From Anastrepha obliqua (lineage: Eukaryota > Arthropoda > Insecta > Diptera > Tephritidae), in assembly GCF_027943255.1 (NCBI RefSeq), contig NC_072895.1, positions 28,866,001 to 28,930,000 on the forward strand: 64,000 nucleotides of DNA. Direction: 5' to 3'. Each line of letters opens with the position of its first letter. The first letter of the stretch is position 1. Of the stretch, positions 1 to 12,035 are shown in pieces. The notes below the pieces were generated by a model. That model was not told where the DNA came from. It was given only the letters and a program-made list of their open reading frames with translations, and made no database searches. Made by a program: the position numbers and the translations under genes.

Positions 1-362
1 GCATGTAATTTTTTAGCAATGCCATTTCGACTGCAAAAAATGGCAGTTTATACTTTTGAAATTTCCGTTAGGAACCTTATATTGGTTCAGGGCCGTATAG
101 TCATTTTTTGTGGGCTGAAATCAGCTTGAATGCATTAGGCTTGAAGGGTCTCTGAATTTAGCAGGATCACAAGCCATGTCGTAGATTTTATCAAATAATC
201 TGTTACGCGCTACCGGCAGTCAATGGTCGCTTCGGAGTTGTACTCAGATTCCAATTTTGGAAAGTTCTGAAAGATCGACGTTGTGTCCACAATCCGGAAT
301 GTATTCGGGTTCGAGCCAACCGTGAGGTAAAGCCAAAAAGTCTGAGCAATTGGGTTGACAGT

Positions 363-1465
363 ATGCAAGGCCTAGTTGTTACTGCGTTGGAGGTGATGCT
401 CCAGCTGTCACCGCTTCATATAGTTATCCAGCTAAATATTACTAGAGAAGGCTTCGGTAAAGAAAATTTGATATCATCTAAGAATATGGAATTGCTGAGT
501 CTACAGCTGCCACTCAGAGATGATATCACTAAAGACATCAGATTCGAAAAGAAGTTCAGAATTGAACTGGACTACAAGGTAATCTGGAGTACACCTGCAT
601 TAAACTCCAGAAGTGTACCCTGCCCTACTACACAGATGGCTCGAAGACACCAGACGGCATAGGCGCTCGAATATATGGCCCCAAATTAAGCGTTCTGTGC
701 CGACTGATAGTTTTCCAAGCATCTTCTCAGAGGAGGTGTATGTGATCTGTCTATGTGCAGAGATTAATTTAGACAGGAACGTCCGAAATGAGCGAGTTCC
801 CATTATGAGCGACAGTCAGGCGGCACTTATGGCTCTATCGTCCGGTGAGATCAAATCCCCTATGTATCAAAAAACTTAATCTACTAGGAACCCACAATTG
901 CATCCGGCTAATTTGAGTCTCATGACACAGGGGTATAACTGGGAACGAAGTAGCGGATGCATTGGCGAGAGAAAGGCTGCGGCCTCGTCATTAATAGGAC
1001 CCGAAACATGGAAGAACACACCATTAAGGAGGAGCTCAGAAGTGAAGAGCAAGCTCTAAGGGAGGTTTGCTGGCACCAAACTATGGGGCTGCGTCAGGCG
1101 AAATCCTTATTGGGAGGGTACAACCAAAAGAGGTTTAAATATCTTATAACTCTGCCCAAGGATAAACTGAAAATGCACACGGACATTCTCACTGACGATT
1201 ACAGACTGCGTAGTCATCTGCCACATGATCGGAATATGGTCCACTGTCTCTTGTCGTTTCTCTGACCAATCCATGGAGACTATAATGCATATTCTTCTTG
1301 AATGCAGCGCTATAGCGCGGAGAAGGTTGAGACATCTCGGCCATTTGTTGCCAGAAGTAAGGCACATACGCTCAGTCCAACTCAGCTCTATTCTGAGTTT
1401 AATAAGGGAATTGGGACTGGATGAGGTTTTATACTATATTATATTTTTTTGTCGGACAAGTAGAG
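363..1465 (+). pseudogene. LINE ORF2 3' part: RNase H and C-terminal knuckle, broken
   Basis: This is the decayed 3' end of a non-LTR retrotransposon polyprotein. An RNase H domain is visible as YTDGSK (from 629) and DSQAAL (from 811), followed by a tail with a C-x2-C...H...C knuckle around 1250-1310 (HILLECSA). The reading frame shifts several times, at about 620, 840 and 1230, and carries stops, so it is not functional. RNase H after the RT occurs in the I, LOA and related LINE clades; which clade this is I cannot settle. No RT core is seen upstream, so the copy is probably 5'-truncated. The first 360 bases of the window may be its more decayed continuation. Confidence 0.75.
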
Positions 1466-1504
1466 CACCCAAACAACATTCAATCCATTGTACTGAACTC
1501 GGGT

Positions 1505-1890
1505 TCCGTTTTTAATTTTCTTTAAATCTACGCGACCTCCGCCAAAACCTGGGTAGATCTTGTGGTACCAAGGAGACGAAGTGGTCGCTTCTTAACACAT
1601 CAGTGCCAAAGACCTCAAGCCTGACTCAAGCGAAAGATGGGCAGGCGCATAGGAAATGGTCTGCCGTCTCATTCTCCTCTCCACATGCTTGGCAGAGTAC
1701 ACTGTTTGAGATGCTTGCCTTTCCCATAGAAAATGGTACGTCATCAGTCCAACCAGCTGCCTACAGTCCCTTCTGCTTGGTGACAGGAGGATCTGCGACA
1801 GTCGGTCGGTCGGACATGACAGGTAACATCAGTTTTGTCCATATGCAGCCTGTCTCAGCCCGCCAAGCTCGCTTGTGGGTTGAGGTGTTG
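1505..1890 (-). pseudogene. LINE 3' end, C-terminal zinc-knuckle region
   Basis: On the minus strand the sequence reads as a LINE ORF2 tail: SPSRRDCRQLVG, then a frame change, then CQACGEENETADHFLCACP, which is the C-C-H-C knuckle typical of RNase H-bearing insect LINEs. A stop sits just after the knuckle and the reading ends near 1510. The fragment faces the LINE at 363-1465 tail to tail. It belongs to a different subfamily, because the knuckle spacing and flanking residues differ. 5'-truncated and inactive. Confidence 0.65.
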
Positions 1891-1899
1891 TGATGAGTA

Positions 1900-2640
1900 A
1901 AGGATACAAAAGACCGTGAGGTCAAAGTGCAAACCTTCAATAAATCTAAATTTAATGCATAGCCTAGGCGGACACATGAATTAAATCATAGTTCATAAAT
2001 AACGGGAAGAAATATATTTTGTTTATTTCCCATTTTGTTATTATATCTAAGAAACTTTCCTTTGAGGGATCCAAATGCTCGACCTGCACCTGCTAAGGCA
2101 TGCCTGGTTTTATAAAAAAACACTGGTTGCTTACATGAAAAGGACTTGAGCTCATAAATTAACTAAAACCAGGAAAACTTTACATTTGGAGGGCCACTAA
2201 AAGAGTTTAACTCATAAAATGGAGCTGCAACGTGAACTAGTAATGGTTATAAACTCACTCGAAGCGCACCAGTCTAATCCGCCTGTTAAATTTATCTCCT
2301 GGTATTGGCTAACGGGAAACTGTTTTGACGACACAGAAGCGGAAAACGCCACGGCGCGTTGATAACAAAATTGGAATAGCCTTAAAAGTTAACGCCTCAC
2401 AAATGGGAACCAGATAAAAGAGGAAAATACTAAGTACAATAATAATAATTACTAAGAACACTTCGACGTACATATAGAGTGCGATATGGATAGAAACGCA
2501 ATGGCAACAACAACAACATAGGGTTTAAGCAATTTTAGCTACAAATACAATTAGACCGCAACTAACGCTAAGCTAGGCGATACTATTTAAGTAATGTCAG
2601 TGCTACGAAATGGGAATGAGACCACAAATTGGCGCTCGTG
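1900..2640. other. Unannotated AT-rich interval
   Basis: No coding region, inverted repeat or transposon motif is recognised. The stretch is AT-rich with short homopolymers, and is probably old intergenic sequence. Confidence 0.5.
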
Positions 2641-2921
2641 CATGCGAAGCCAATTGTTGTCAAAAAAAAAAAAAAATAAAATATTTACTGTGTAGGCACT
2701 AAGTTTGATGTGGTTTGGAAAAAAAAAAAGCTTGGCGTCATTAAATGTCAGAAGCGAACAGCTGATCGATGGCCTAAGGGGCAAATTACTTTTGGGGGTG
2801 TAAAATGCCTACATTGTGTGATTGCGGAAGAAGAAGAAGAATATACAATTACAAAAAAAAATTTAAATGGCATACAAAACAAGAAATATATGTGCGGGTA
2901 TGTATTCACGTGTTTGCATAG

Positions 2922-2998
2922 CCATACATACATACATACACACATATAGTACATACATACATACATGCACACATACAAACATACACATATCGACATAC
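2922..2998. repeat. (CATA)n microsatellite
   Basis: Imperfect tandem CATA/CACA repeats. Both strands give open frames rich in Cys, Val, Tyr and Met, or in His, Thr and Ile; these are by-products of the repeat. A second, weaker CATA tract lies at 3210-3252. Poly(A) runs are at 2660-2675 and 2719-2728. Confidence 0.95.
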
Positions 2999-3517
2999 TG
3001 CTTGTATATTACATTTGTAAATATGCATGTTTGTGCATACATATGGATGTGAACGCTCGACAATCAAACATTTTTCAATGGCCCAGTGACGCTGAGACAC
3101 TAAAACGCGTCAATCCGTTTAGTGCTATGTAACTTTTATTGTTGTAAAAATGTACAATACTCGTAGCTACATCAGCCGAATCCATCCATAAGCATCCAGT
3201 GCACAGCCAAATAAACATACATACACATATACATACACATATGTATGTGTGCACATATTTGCGAAAACATTTATATCAACAACCACACAAACGTGTACGA
3301 TTTTTGCCATTGTTGTTGTTGTACCAGTCGGTGCCAGTGTCAGCACGACAATGAGTTCCAATGAGCGCAACTAACTTTAAATATATTTTTCATGCGATTT
3401 ACTCAACCCCACCTTACACATGCCGCGCTCACCTCACCCACATCCACCCAACGTCAACTACAAACGCGTACGAATGCACTCGTGTATACATACATACAAT
3501 TACTTGCTAAGGTTTTT

Positions 3518-3620
3518 GTTGCTGTTTATTGTTGTTTATAGTTGTTATTTTGTTGCTGGTGTCACTACAATTGCATGATATTCATTCGAGACGTGCTCTT
3601 GCTCCTTCTATTACTGTTGC

Positions 3621-3651
<31 letters not shown>

Positions 3652-3725
3652 GGTGGTGGTGCTGCTGTCGATGATACTGTTGCTTTTGTTGTTGCATTGT
3701 AGTTAAGCTTCTTATTGTTGTTATT
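3518..3725. repeat. (TTG)n microsatellite
   Basis: TTG-rich tract. The core at 3615-3657 is an almost uninterrupted (TTG)n run that turns into GGT/GCT repeats near 3655-3670. The bases on either side (2998-3518 and 3725-3870) hold no recognisable gene. Confidence 0.95.
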
Positions 3726-3878
3726 ATTCGTTTATAAATTGCAGGTAGCGCTAGAAGAGCATAAGGAGGAAAAATTACACAGCAACTGCTTTCAGAGCTA
3801 CATTCATAAAGGTTGGTCCAGTTAGAGGCTTCTTTTGAATAATAAAATCAATTGAATAAAAAGCAATTTTTCGGTAAT

Positions 3879-4092
3879 TAGCCGAATGAGTTGGTGTATA
3901 ACTATCATTCGGGAAGGCGTGAATCTCCGTGTATGAAACAGCAAAATGTTAGAAAAAGTTTTTTCTAATACCGGTCGCCTCCGCGGCAGGCAATGCCAAA
4001 CTTCCGAGTGCCATGAAAAAGCGCCTCATAAAAACCCATTTGCCGTTTGAAGTCGGCGTAAAACTGTGGCTCCCTCCATTTGTGAAACAACA
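3879..4092 (+). mobile_element. tRNA-derived SINE, copy 1
   Basis: It starts with the family's A-box-like segment TAGCCGAATGAGTTGGTG. It continues through the shared body (TTTCTAATA.CGGTCGCC, GGCAGGCAATG, a CTCATAAA stretch, then GTGGCTCCCTCCATTTGTG). The B-box region is degraded. The tail past 4090 is missing, because a TTAA-flanked MITE begins there. The family is anchored by the copy at 36599-36909, which has a clean target duplication. Confidence 0.8.
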
Positions 4093-4096
4093 TTAA

Positions 4097-5050
4097 GGGG
4101 ACCCGGTGGTCTAGAAATTTCAAAAAATCGATTTTTTGTTTTTTCGATATTTCGAAAGAAAGAGAAAAATTGTATCTTAAGAATATACTGTGAAATTTTC
4201 ATGCGGAAATTCCCAATATTATAGCTTCTACAGGCCATTGAGCTTTATTTTACAAAAATAAAAACACAGCATTAATAAATCATGTTTCGACTTGACTTTA
4301 GCAAAATTAAAAAAAAATTAATAATTGTAAAAGTTATCGCTGTTTGTGTGGAGGTCGTTTCTCCAGAAGTCCCTTGCGGTGATCATCACAAGTCCTTGGA
4401 GATTCATCTAAAATCAAACGGACAAGAGAAATTATTAATAGATAATCTTTTTTGAAAATTAAAAATATGGCGACCTCGGAAAATATTTTTTAGATTTTCG
4501 AGAAAAAACCTACAATTAATTGTTAAAAAAAAATCGAAATTTTTGAAAAAAAAATCGTTCGAGCAGGCACGAGTTTTTTATGTTTTTCACAAGCAGTATA
4601 CATTTTATTGAAATTTACTAAGCGGTTTTTATGTTACAGTGATCACCAGTTCAAAAAAAATGGTTTTGAGAAAAACGCATTTAAAGTTTTGCTGTCGGTT
4701 CCGTAGCGCCCGAGCGACCTTTGTTAATTGTTGAATAACTCGAAAAGTATTTGTCAAATTTACTTCAAATATTTTTAAGATATTCTAATAAAAAAATAAA
4801 TACAATTTTTGAAAATTCTGACTACCCCCAACCCCTTATCTCGAAACGACTTTTTTCGGCCTGGTGTTGTCAAAAAAAAAAACTTTTCATCCGAATCGTA
4901 TGAAATTTTAATATGTTATTTACAACATCAATCGCTATCGCCCGTACTAGAATCATATTATTACTTCAATTATTTCGCATTACTTTAAATTATTACTTCA
5001 AAATTCCTGAAAATACCCTAAATTTTCGAGCTCTAGACCACCGGGACCCA
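4097..5050. mobile_element. MITE with TTAA flanks (piggyBac- or Kolobok-like)
   Basis: TTAA at 4093-4096 and at 5051-5054 flanks terminal inverted repeats. The left end reads GGGGACCCGGTGGTCTAGA and the right end, reverse-complemented, reads TGGGTCCCGGTGGTCTAGA. The interior is A/T-rich, has no transposase, and holds sub-blocks shared in rearranged order with 37200-37660. TTAA target duplications are known for piggyBac and Kolobok; the ends alone do not decide between them. It abuts the SINE at 3879-4092, so it probably inserted into that SINE. Confidence 0.8.
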
Positions 5051-5054
5051 TTAA

Positions 5055-6207
5055 GACGCACGCCGCAAATAGGAGACCAAACATGTAACAAAAGTGAGCG
5101 CGCCAATTATTTAATTATTTTTTATATAGAAATATTTAATTTTTATATCCACCCTCGCTAGCTTTTTTGGAACGATTTCTGGCTCTATCTAAAAAACTAC
5201 TCAAGTGGATTTTAGCTTCAAAGCCGGCGTCGTGTCTGCACTGTTCGTATTTTAGAGCAGCGACGAAAACATCCGGCAGGGACTCAAAAATCCTGTTAAG
5301 TATGTCGCATCGTCCTGAAATAATCGGATATCTTCTAGGCCCATAACAGCAATTTAGCTCATAAATAGGTCCAACTCGAAACTCTGTAGTGTAAGAAATA
5401 GTGCGAGCTGTCCAACTTCTGTCTGAAGCTCTCAATCTAGGCGAAGTGGAAGCATTGGTTTCTTGAGTAACACGTCACTGTCACTGATTACCAAGATTGA
5501 GAATTTCGTGTAAAATAGTGCCTCATCATGTCAAATGATCTTACAGCCAAATTCCACACGCAACTCTAAGTGTTCTGAGGCGCAAACTGATAAGCGATAG
5601 CGAAGCGGATGAACGTTTGCACTCTATTGCTTAGTTGATTAGAATGTATACGGGAATAGTCCGGGATGCTTGCAAGTAAATGTCATCATACTGGCGCCGA
5701 AACCTTGGTAAGGTTCAAGGCTGCTGAATTGCATTATGCACGCGCAACTACAGCAGACCTCTTCAAGTCTATACACATCATATGAAGATGGGGATCGGGA
5801 ATGTTTCTCATTGGTAAGCCAAATTATGGAATACGCACTTATAGATCAATGGCTTTGTGAATACGCTAAGTAGGTCGGTAGGTAGGTAACAGCGGCTGTC
5901 TTCCTCATTATCCAGCACGGAGGTACACTAAGGTTGAAACGGCTTACTTTTTTAATATTGTTTTTTTTAGAGGGGGTGGGATAAAAATGTCAGAAACATT
6001 TTATCATCTATCATCGCGCCAATAATATTATATATGGGGGATGTTCGCACTAAAACAAACCTCCCCTCTTCCAGCCGGGACTGCAATTTGTATTACATCG
6101 ATTGTATCTCTTGACCAGAATAGAAACTTGCGTCGAAGATAGTCTCCAATTAATTCCACTGTAGGTGAAAATCGAAAATGCAGTAATTTCATGACCAATA
6201 CCGTCTT
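5055..6207. other. Unannotated interval with a possible LINE tail
   Basis: No gene is recognised. A 99-codon open frame on the minus strand (5136-5435) matches no family I know, so I do not call it. Around 5872-5935 the sequence TAGGTCGGTAGGTAGGTAA followed by a C/T-rich stretch resembles the antisense 3' tail of the LINE at 24527-24876, so a minus-strand LINE end may lie here. Confidence 0.4.
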
Positions 6208-6612
6208 GTCTTCTCTTCTTCTCAATTGGCGCGATAACCGTTTACGCGATTTTGGCCGAGTTTAACAAAGTGCGTCAGTCGTTTCTTTCTCGTGCTAACC
6301 GGCGCCAGTTGGACACACCAAGTGAAGCCAAGTCCTTCTCCACCTGATCTTTCCAACACAGAGGAGGCCTTCCTCTTCCTCTGCTACCACCAGCCGGTAC
6401 CGCATCGAATCCTTTCAGTGCCGGAGCATTTGTATCCATTCGGACGACATGGCCCCTAGATCTTTATTCGCTGCGCTATGTCTATGTCGTCGTAAAGCTC
6501 ATTCAGCTCATCGTTCCATCGCCTGTGATATTCGCCGTTGCCAACGTGCGTAGGTCCAAAAACCTTCCGGAATCTTGCTCTCAAGGGACGCTTCATCGGA
6601 TGTTGTCATCGA
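6208..6612 (-). pseudogene. RTE-type LINE 3' end, family R
   Basis: Reading the minus strand gives the C-terminus of a LINE endonuclease/RT protein: RMDTNAPAL-like, then AVPAGGSRGRGRP, WKDQVEKDLASLGV, NWRRLARERND and LNSAKIA, ending in TTC/GAA repeats. The same 3' end recurs at 26135-26277, 28554-28803, 30195-30341 and 45035-45400. The similarity continues to about 6612 through a region encoding the post-RT domain. There is no RT core, so this is a 5'-truncated copy. The RTE assignment is from recall of the SRGRGRP...W tail and is not certain. Confidence 0.8.
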
Positions 6613-7716
6613 TGCCGTCTTGTCACTGAATGATTTAGTCGTTAGTGATAAATCCAGGCGTCTGTGATTGTTGTCAGTTCGTCTCTAGTCGACCGCCACT
6701 TCTAAATGAATACAGGCTGAAGCTACAACTGTTGAAACAATTCCCTTCTTCACCTTTCTTCATCGAACTCACGTCAGTCGGCTTATTGTGGTACCATTGC
6801 CAATGCATAAATCTATAAGTGACTCATAATTTAGTGTATTTTACCTACATACATCTCGGAGTGATAGCTACTTTTTCAGAATTGAAGGTAGGTCGCACAA
6901 TGCATGAGAGTCTATGAGACTATCACTTTATTGGCGTTCCTCCTACAGTCGATACTAAGTGCGTTACTTGAACGGGCCGCATTTATAACTGGCCAAGGAC
7001 TTCAGCAGCTTTAACTAACCGACCTCCATACTAAATATATTTGGCGAGCGAACTTTATCTAATCAGACATTTATGAGGAATGTTCAGATTGTTACAACCA
7101 CAACAATAAGTATCTTCTATCTTCTATGCGCTACTTGGCTATTTTACGAACAATATAATTTTAGCCAGCTCTCTTCCGCTACCAAGGTATGTTAATTAAT
7201 CACTCGCTTCATCTATTCGCCACCTGCAGATGCTTAGCAAAAAGAAGAGGCTTACTATCAAAGTTTGCAAACTTGCAAGCACAAAATATTAGCCCTTTCA
7301 CTGAAAGAAAAAGTAAAAGGAAAGGAACTTTGCGTTTGGGTCGCCCTGTGCAGCCATGTTTAATAAGGTACTGGTACGTACATATGTATGATATGTATGT
7401 ATGTATGTTTGGCATCTAATAAAAAATGAGGTAACTGAATTAAAGTGAAAAACTTGAAACTATTTTCGGTTTCTTTGTGCTAATAAAAATTTATAACATT
7501 TACATAAATACATGCACACGTACATAATTACATGCTTACGAAATTAGACAATTTGACTTTTATTTTTTATTGTTGTTTAATTAGTAGATTTGAGTTTGAG
7601 GCGAAGAGCTCTAGTACGGTACCTTCTCTGAAAGTATTTCCAAAGTCCAAGCACGAATTTTTTTATATGAACACTTAGCAGCGTTAATTCCCAAAAATTA
7701 GAGGTATTTAAAAAAA
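6613..7716. other. Unannotated AT-rich interval
   Basis: No coding similarity is recognised. A short GTAT repeat lies near 7380-7410. The open frames at 7189-7419 overlap on both strands, have no recognisable motif and run into the microsatellite. Confidence 0.45.
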
Positions 7717-7852
7717 ATATTTGGCGCGCACACTTCTATTAGGTGTTTCGCCGTTTAGGTGTTATGAAGAGCTTTTTCATGGCAGAATACAATGGGAGGT
7801 TTGCCATTGCCTGTCGAGGGAAAAAACTGCTAGGAAAAAACTGTTTCTAAAT
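7717..7852 (-). mobile_element. tRNA-derived SINE, copy 2 (headless)
   Basis: On the plus strand it begins with the SINE's 3' end, TTGGCGCGCACACTTCTATT, then runs through GGTGTT, GAGCTTTTTCATGGCAGAA and GGTTTGCCATTGCCTG. The tRNA-like head and part of the centre are missing. Inactive fragment. Confidence 0.75.
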
Positions 7853-8270
7853 ATTATTTTTTAGTGACTTAAAAATGGCTCTTTATTGTACTATAAAACT
7901 GCATACCCACAAAAATTTCAAAGATTTTGATTAAAAAGTGGATGAAATTTTCAAAAATTTTAAAAAATTGTATGCAAAACTTAAAAGCTTTGCATTTTAT
8001 GGTTGTTGTTGTAGTAGAAACTTGATTTTTCTAAAAAAAAAGAGGTGTGCTTATGAATTTGGAATGGGGTGTATGTAAGAAGAAGTCGAATTAAAATAAT
8101 AAAAAAAATATGAAAAAAATGTGCATCTATATATATAAAATTCAAATTATGTATGTATCTATAGATCGTCTTGCGTCCTAAATGCATAAACCGATCGTAA
8201 CCAAATTTGAAACACGAACTGGATACCTTACCGGGATGGTCATGGGCTAAAAAATATTTTGATATGTATA

Positions 8271-8870
8271 GGGGGCGTGGCACCTCCCATACAAATGGAA
8301 TTTTTAACAGTCCGTATTTCTGGAAGTATTTACGTTAGACTACTGAAATTTGGTAAAGGGTTATATGACATTAAACCTTACCACATCCAGAAAAACTGCG
8401 TATAACGAAAAAGGGGGCGTGGCACATCCCATACAACTGGAAGCTTTTATAGTTCATATCTCTGGAAGTATTTAGGCTAGACCAATGAAATTTGGAAAGG
8501 GGTTATATCAGGTTAATCCCTAACACCTCCAAAAAAACTGAGAAAAACGAAAAAGGGGGCTTGGCACCTCCCATATAAATGCAATTTTTCATTGTCCATA
8601 TCTCCGGAAGTATTTGGGCTAGACAACTGAAATTTGGTAAGAGATTATATAAGGTTAATACCTAACACCTGCATGAAAACTGGTGATAGCTAGAAATGGG
8701 GCGTGACACCTCCTATACAAATGGGATTTTTCATACTGCATATCACTGGACGCATTTATGGGAGAATACCAAAAATTGGTAAAAAGTTTAATGAAGTTAG
8801 TATTTAGTACTCCTAGAAAAAATATGAGCTTAGAGAAAAATGGGGGTTAGACCATTTGATATAGAAACGA
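8271..8870 (+). repeat. 142-bp tandem array inside the Helitron
   Basis: Units begin with GGGGGCGTGGCACCTCCCAT or a close variant at 8271, 8413, 8555 and about 8697, exactly 142 bp apart. A decayed fifth start (GGGGGTTAGACC) lies at 8842. Each unit also carries TATCTCTGGAAGTATTT-like and TGAAATTTGGTAA-like blocks. The array lies close behind the 5' end of the element. Confidence 0.9.
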
Positions 8871-9309
8871 ATTTATATTATCAACGATAGAGCTATTGCT
8901 GAATTGAATGCATTCTCTTATTGGTAAAGCTTTATCGGTAAGTAAACAGTCCAGCAATCTAAGCGAAATATCAATTTTATTTTAAAAAAATGCTTTAAAA
9001 ACTACGCCATGCCTAGATAATAATGCCGGTTTAGCTACATAAATATTACACTCAAAGTTATATGATTACGTATGTAAGCTAAAATAGTTTTATTTTGAAA
9101 TTAAATATGAAATAATCCAAATTAATAAAATAGCAAACCACACACATCAAATTGAAGTGCAAGTTTAACTAGCGGAAAATATTGACAGTGTACACCACAA
9201 GTTATAAAATCATCGTTTAATCCCCATCACTGTAAATATGTAAACAAAAAACAGCTGATGCATTCGATTGTAATGTCTATATTCGCAAAAATCTTTTAGA
9301 AAGGGGGCC

Positions 9310-9711
9310 ATGATAATTATGCTGCGTAATTTGGATCCTCCACGTTTATGCAATGGCACAAGGCTAATCATCACGAAACTTTTACCGAATGTTATAGAAG
9401 CTATGGTTTTATCAGGAAATTTTGAAAACCACAAAGTTTTCATACCAAGAATTCCAATGATACCAACGGATATACCTTTCAATTTTAAACGCCTCCAATT
9501 TCCTATTAGACTGGCTTTCGCAATGTCCATAAATAAAGCTCAGGGACAACCATTAGCTGTAGCAGGAGTCAATCTAACCAACTCATGTTTTACCCATGGC
9601 CAATTATATGTAGCCTGCTCCAGAGTTGGCGCACGGAAAAATCTTTTTATTTATACTCAAAATAATATAACAAAAAATGTCGTATATCCGATAGTTTTAA
9701 GTAATACCTAA
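9310..9711 (+). pseudogene. Helitron helicase, C-terminal fragment
   Basis: A 133-codon open frame corresponds to the last part of the PIF1-like helicase of a Rep/helicase Helitron protein. Residues 1-30 (LRNLDPPRLCNGTRL) and 44-60 (FIPRIPMIPTDIPFNF) are family landmarks. FAMSINKAQGQPL (70-82) matches helicase motif V, and QLYVACSRVG (98-107) matches motif VI. The Walker A and B motifs and the nuclease are missing, so it has no activity. The stop lies about 86 bp before the Helitron's CTAG end, as expected for the real C-terminus. Confidence 0.85.
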
Positions 9712-9797
9712 ACTGACTTAAAAAAGTTAAATTTATTTTATTTACATTGCATACTTTTTGATAGAAATGTGGGGTGAAACCCACGGGTATAAGCTAG

Positions 9798-10239
9798 TAT
9801 AAAATATATTCACACTGAAGATATCCGAGAGCACTTCAAGATTCTTCTGATGTTTGGTAACCTAATTTTTTCATTTAATATACTATTTTTACCTAGTCAA
9901 GTAAATAAAAAAGACTTTGAATTTCGAACTGACGGTACTAGGCTTTTTCCCACATAAAAAAATTCTACCAAGTTCTTTGTATGGAAAAAACGGCGTTTCA
10001 CCTTGTCGAAAAAAAATTACCACAATTGTCACTTTGTTATACTAAAATTATACTCGGGAAACAACAGTTTAAACTTCGCTTCGGCCTCAGGTTGCCCCGG
10101 ATGACGGCCTGGACGAATTAGGGGACGATACAAAGAAGCTGCTCGAGGATCTGCGGTTGTCTGCGACGAGCGCAGATTCCGAAAAAAGGGAGCAGTCGTA
10201 AAGGTACGCAACTCTTTTGATCAGTTTGTTAAAAATAGT
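9798..10239. other. Short interval before the LINE
   Basis: No gene is visible from 9798 to about 10030. From 10030 to 10239 the plus strand may hold the decayed end of the ORF1 of the following LINE, but no gag motif is clear. Confidence 0.35.
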
Positions 10240-12035
10240 TCAAATTAACTTTCATCTCTCTAAACTAACCACCGATAACCTACGAGTCATCCTCCGTAAG
10301 GAGAACATCGATGTCTGCCTGATACAAAAGCCTTGGATCTGGCAGCAAAAATAAATATTACTGAGGGATAGATCCTATGACCTTTTTTATGTTCAAACTA
10401 ATGGCAAGCCTAGGGCCTGTATCCCAGTTAGGAACACAATTTATGCCTTCTTGCTATCTAATTTCAGTTCATCGGATGTGACGGTGGTCAGGGTGGAACC
10501 ATCCAGTGGTGGTTGCTTCTGCTTGGTGTCTGGCCCATGACAGATCGGCGCCTCCAGAGGAGATGGTGGATACTCTCCTGCCCAAGAAAGAGAACATCCT
10601 TATCGGCTGCCACGCGAATATCAGACCCACCATTTGAGGCAACAGCGAGATCAACGAACGAGGTAAGTCTCTTTTTGTTTTTATATTTAGCCGTAACTTA
10701 CTCATCTGGATCAAGGGCAACACCCCAACTTTTGTTTTTCCGGCATCGGAAACATCAAGAGGCTGGAAGGAAGTTCTTGACATTTCTCACTCGACAAACT
10801 CGTCTGCAGTTAGGGTTGAAAATTGGACGGTTTCACACAAGAACTCTTTTTCGGATCACAGGCTGATCCTTTTCGAAATCGGTTTCGTTCGGGAAACCTT
10901 GCCATCCCGTATGAACCCCTTTTCATAGGGTTTTCAGCAAGAAGTTGAATAAGAGTATGTTTTCAACTTCCACTAGGGAACAACTGGACATGCAAGTTGG
11001 ACACTTAGAGAGGTCCTATCACACTGCCTTTAAAGTGGCCTGTCCAGTAACCTTTAACAAGAAAGATTTTTCGTCCTGGTAGAGCAAGACGCTGACCGAC
11101 TTGAAAGAGAAGGCTAAGAGGATCTTCAATAAATGCTATCAAATTAGAAACCTTCAAGCTTACCGAGTAATTTTGAAAGAGTATAAGAAAGCCACTAGAG
11201 ATGCGAAGCGCAACTCTTGGAAAGAGTACTGCAAATCCATTGAATCCGTAAAAGACTTGGACAGATTCAGCAAGATTCTCTCCAAGGATCATTCATGTAG
11301 CGGTCTTGTCAAAAGAGAGAATGGGAAGTGGGCTAAATCTGTCGGAGAATCTTTAAGAATCCTTGTTGATGCCCATTTCCTGGAAAGTTCTATTGCTCCA
11401 GTCTGTAACAAAGGCGCGAGTCGTCAGGAGGTGTTACCTGCCATTTCCCTGACATCTGTCCGGGCCGTAAACAGAATAAACTGGGCAATCGATAGCTTTT
11501 CCCCTTTCAAATTTCCAAGTATCGATGGTATCATGCCAGTGATGCTTCAGAAGACTAAAACCTTGGTGATTCGCGTCCTTCATATGATCTTTTTGGCGTG
11601 TATCTCGTTCCTGCTAGCTGGAAGAAATCCAAGATGATGTTCATTCCTAAGGCAGAAGGAGGAGCCACGTCTTGGCCAAGGACTTCAGACCCATAAGTCT
11701 CACCTCCTTTATTCTGAAGGTGCTCGTGAGAGTGATCGGCTTACAAATTCACTTTGGAACCAGATTATCTCCAGCTCAACACGCTTACCTGAGAGGGAAA
11801 TCTACCGAAACAGCCTTATGGGTAGTAGCGGCTGTAGAGAAATCTGTGGAGGGAAAGCAATTAACTTTGGCGGCCTTTGTAGACATAGAGAGCGCCTTTA
11901 ATATTGTTACGGCTGTCAATTGTCACTGCACTAAATAGGCTAGGAGTAGGAAGACCTATCTACCTCTGGATTTTATCCATACAAGGGGCCTCAACTCAAA
12001 TTATTTCAGGCCCTGCTGTGGTAGCTGCTTAGAAG
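10240..12035 (+). pseudogene. LINE ORF2 relic: APE endonuclease and start of RT
   Basis: This is the largest LINE coding relic in the window. The apurinic endonuclease start is seen near 10285-10345 as VILRKENIDVCLIQKPWIW; the usual E of the QEPW motif is K here. SDHRLILFEI (about 10850-10880) matches the end of the endonuclease domain. A basic linker (11101-11300) follows. RT segments are FPSIDGIMPVMLQK (about 11511-11552), DFRPISLTSFILKVLVRVI (about 11680-11735), QHAYLRGKSTETAL and AAFVDIESAFN with the first catalytic Asp near 11882. Several frameshifts are present and the YXDD box is lost. It resembles the LOA/I type by recall. Confidence 0.75.

Larger units (their letters stand above)
8126..9797 (+). 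mobile_element. Helitron with both termini, 1.67 kb
   Basis: The left end is TCTATATATATAAAATTC (TC at 8126-8127, preceded by A). The right end is CTAG at 9794-9797, followed by T. Just upstream of that CTAG lies a short hairpin, GTGGG...CCCAC (about 9770-9784). TC at the 5' end, CTRR at the 3' end, a subterminal hairpin and insertion between A and T are the defining Helitron features. Inside are a 142-bp tandem array (8271 on) and a helicase C-terminus (9310-9711). The Rep/HUH nuclease part is absent, so the copy is non-autonomous. Confidence 0.88.

Noticed and set aside
2748..3100. Several open frames rich in Cys, Val, Tyr and Met, or in His, Thr and Ile
   Set aside because: Produced by CATA/GTAT microsatellites; the composition follows the repeat.
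5136..5435. A 99-codon minus-strand frame as a gene
   Set aside because: No family motif, no clear start context and no support from neighbours; left uncalled.
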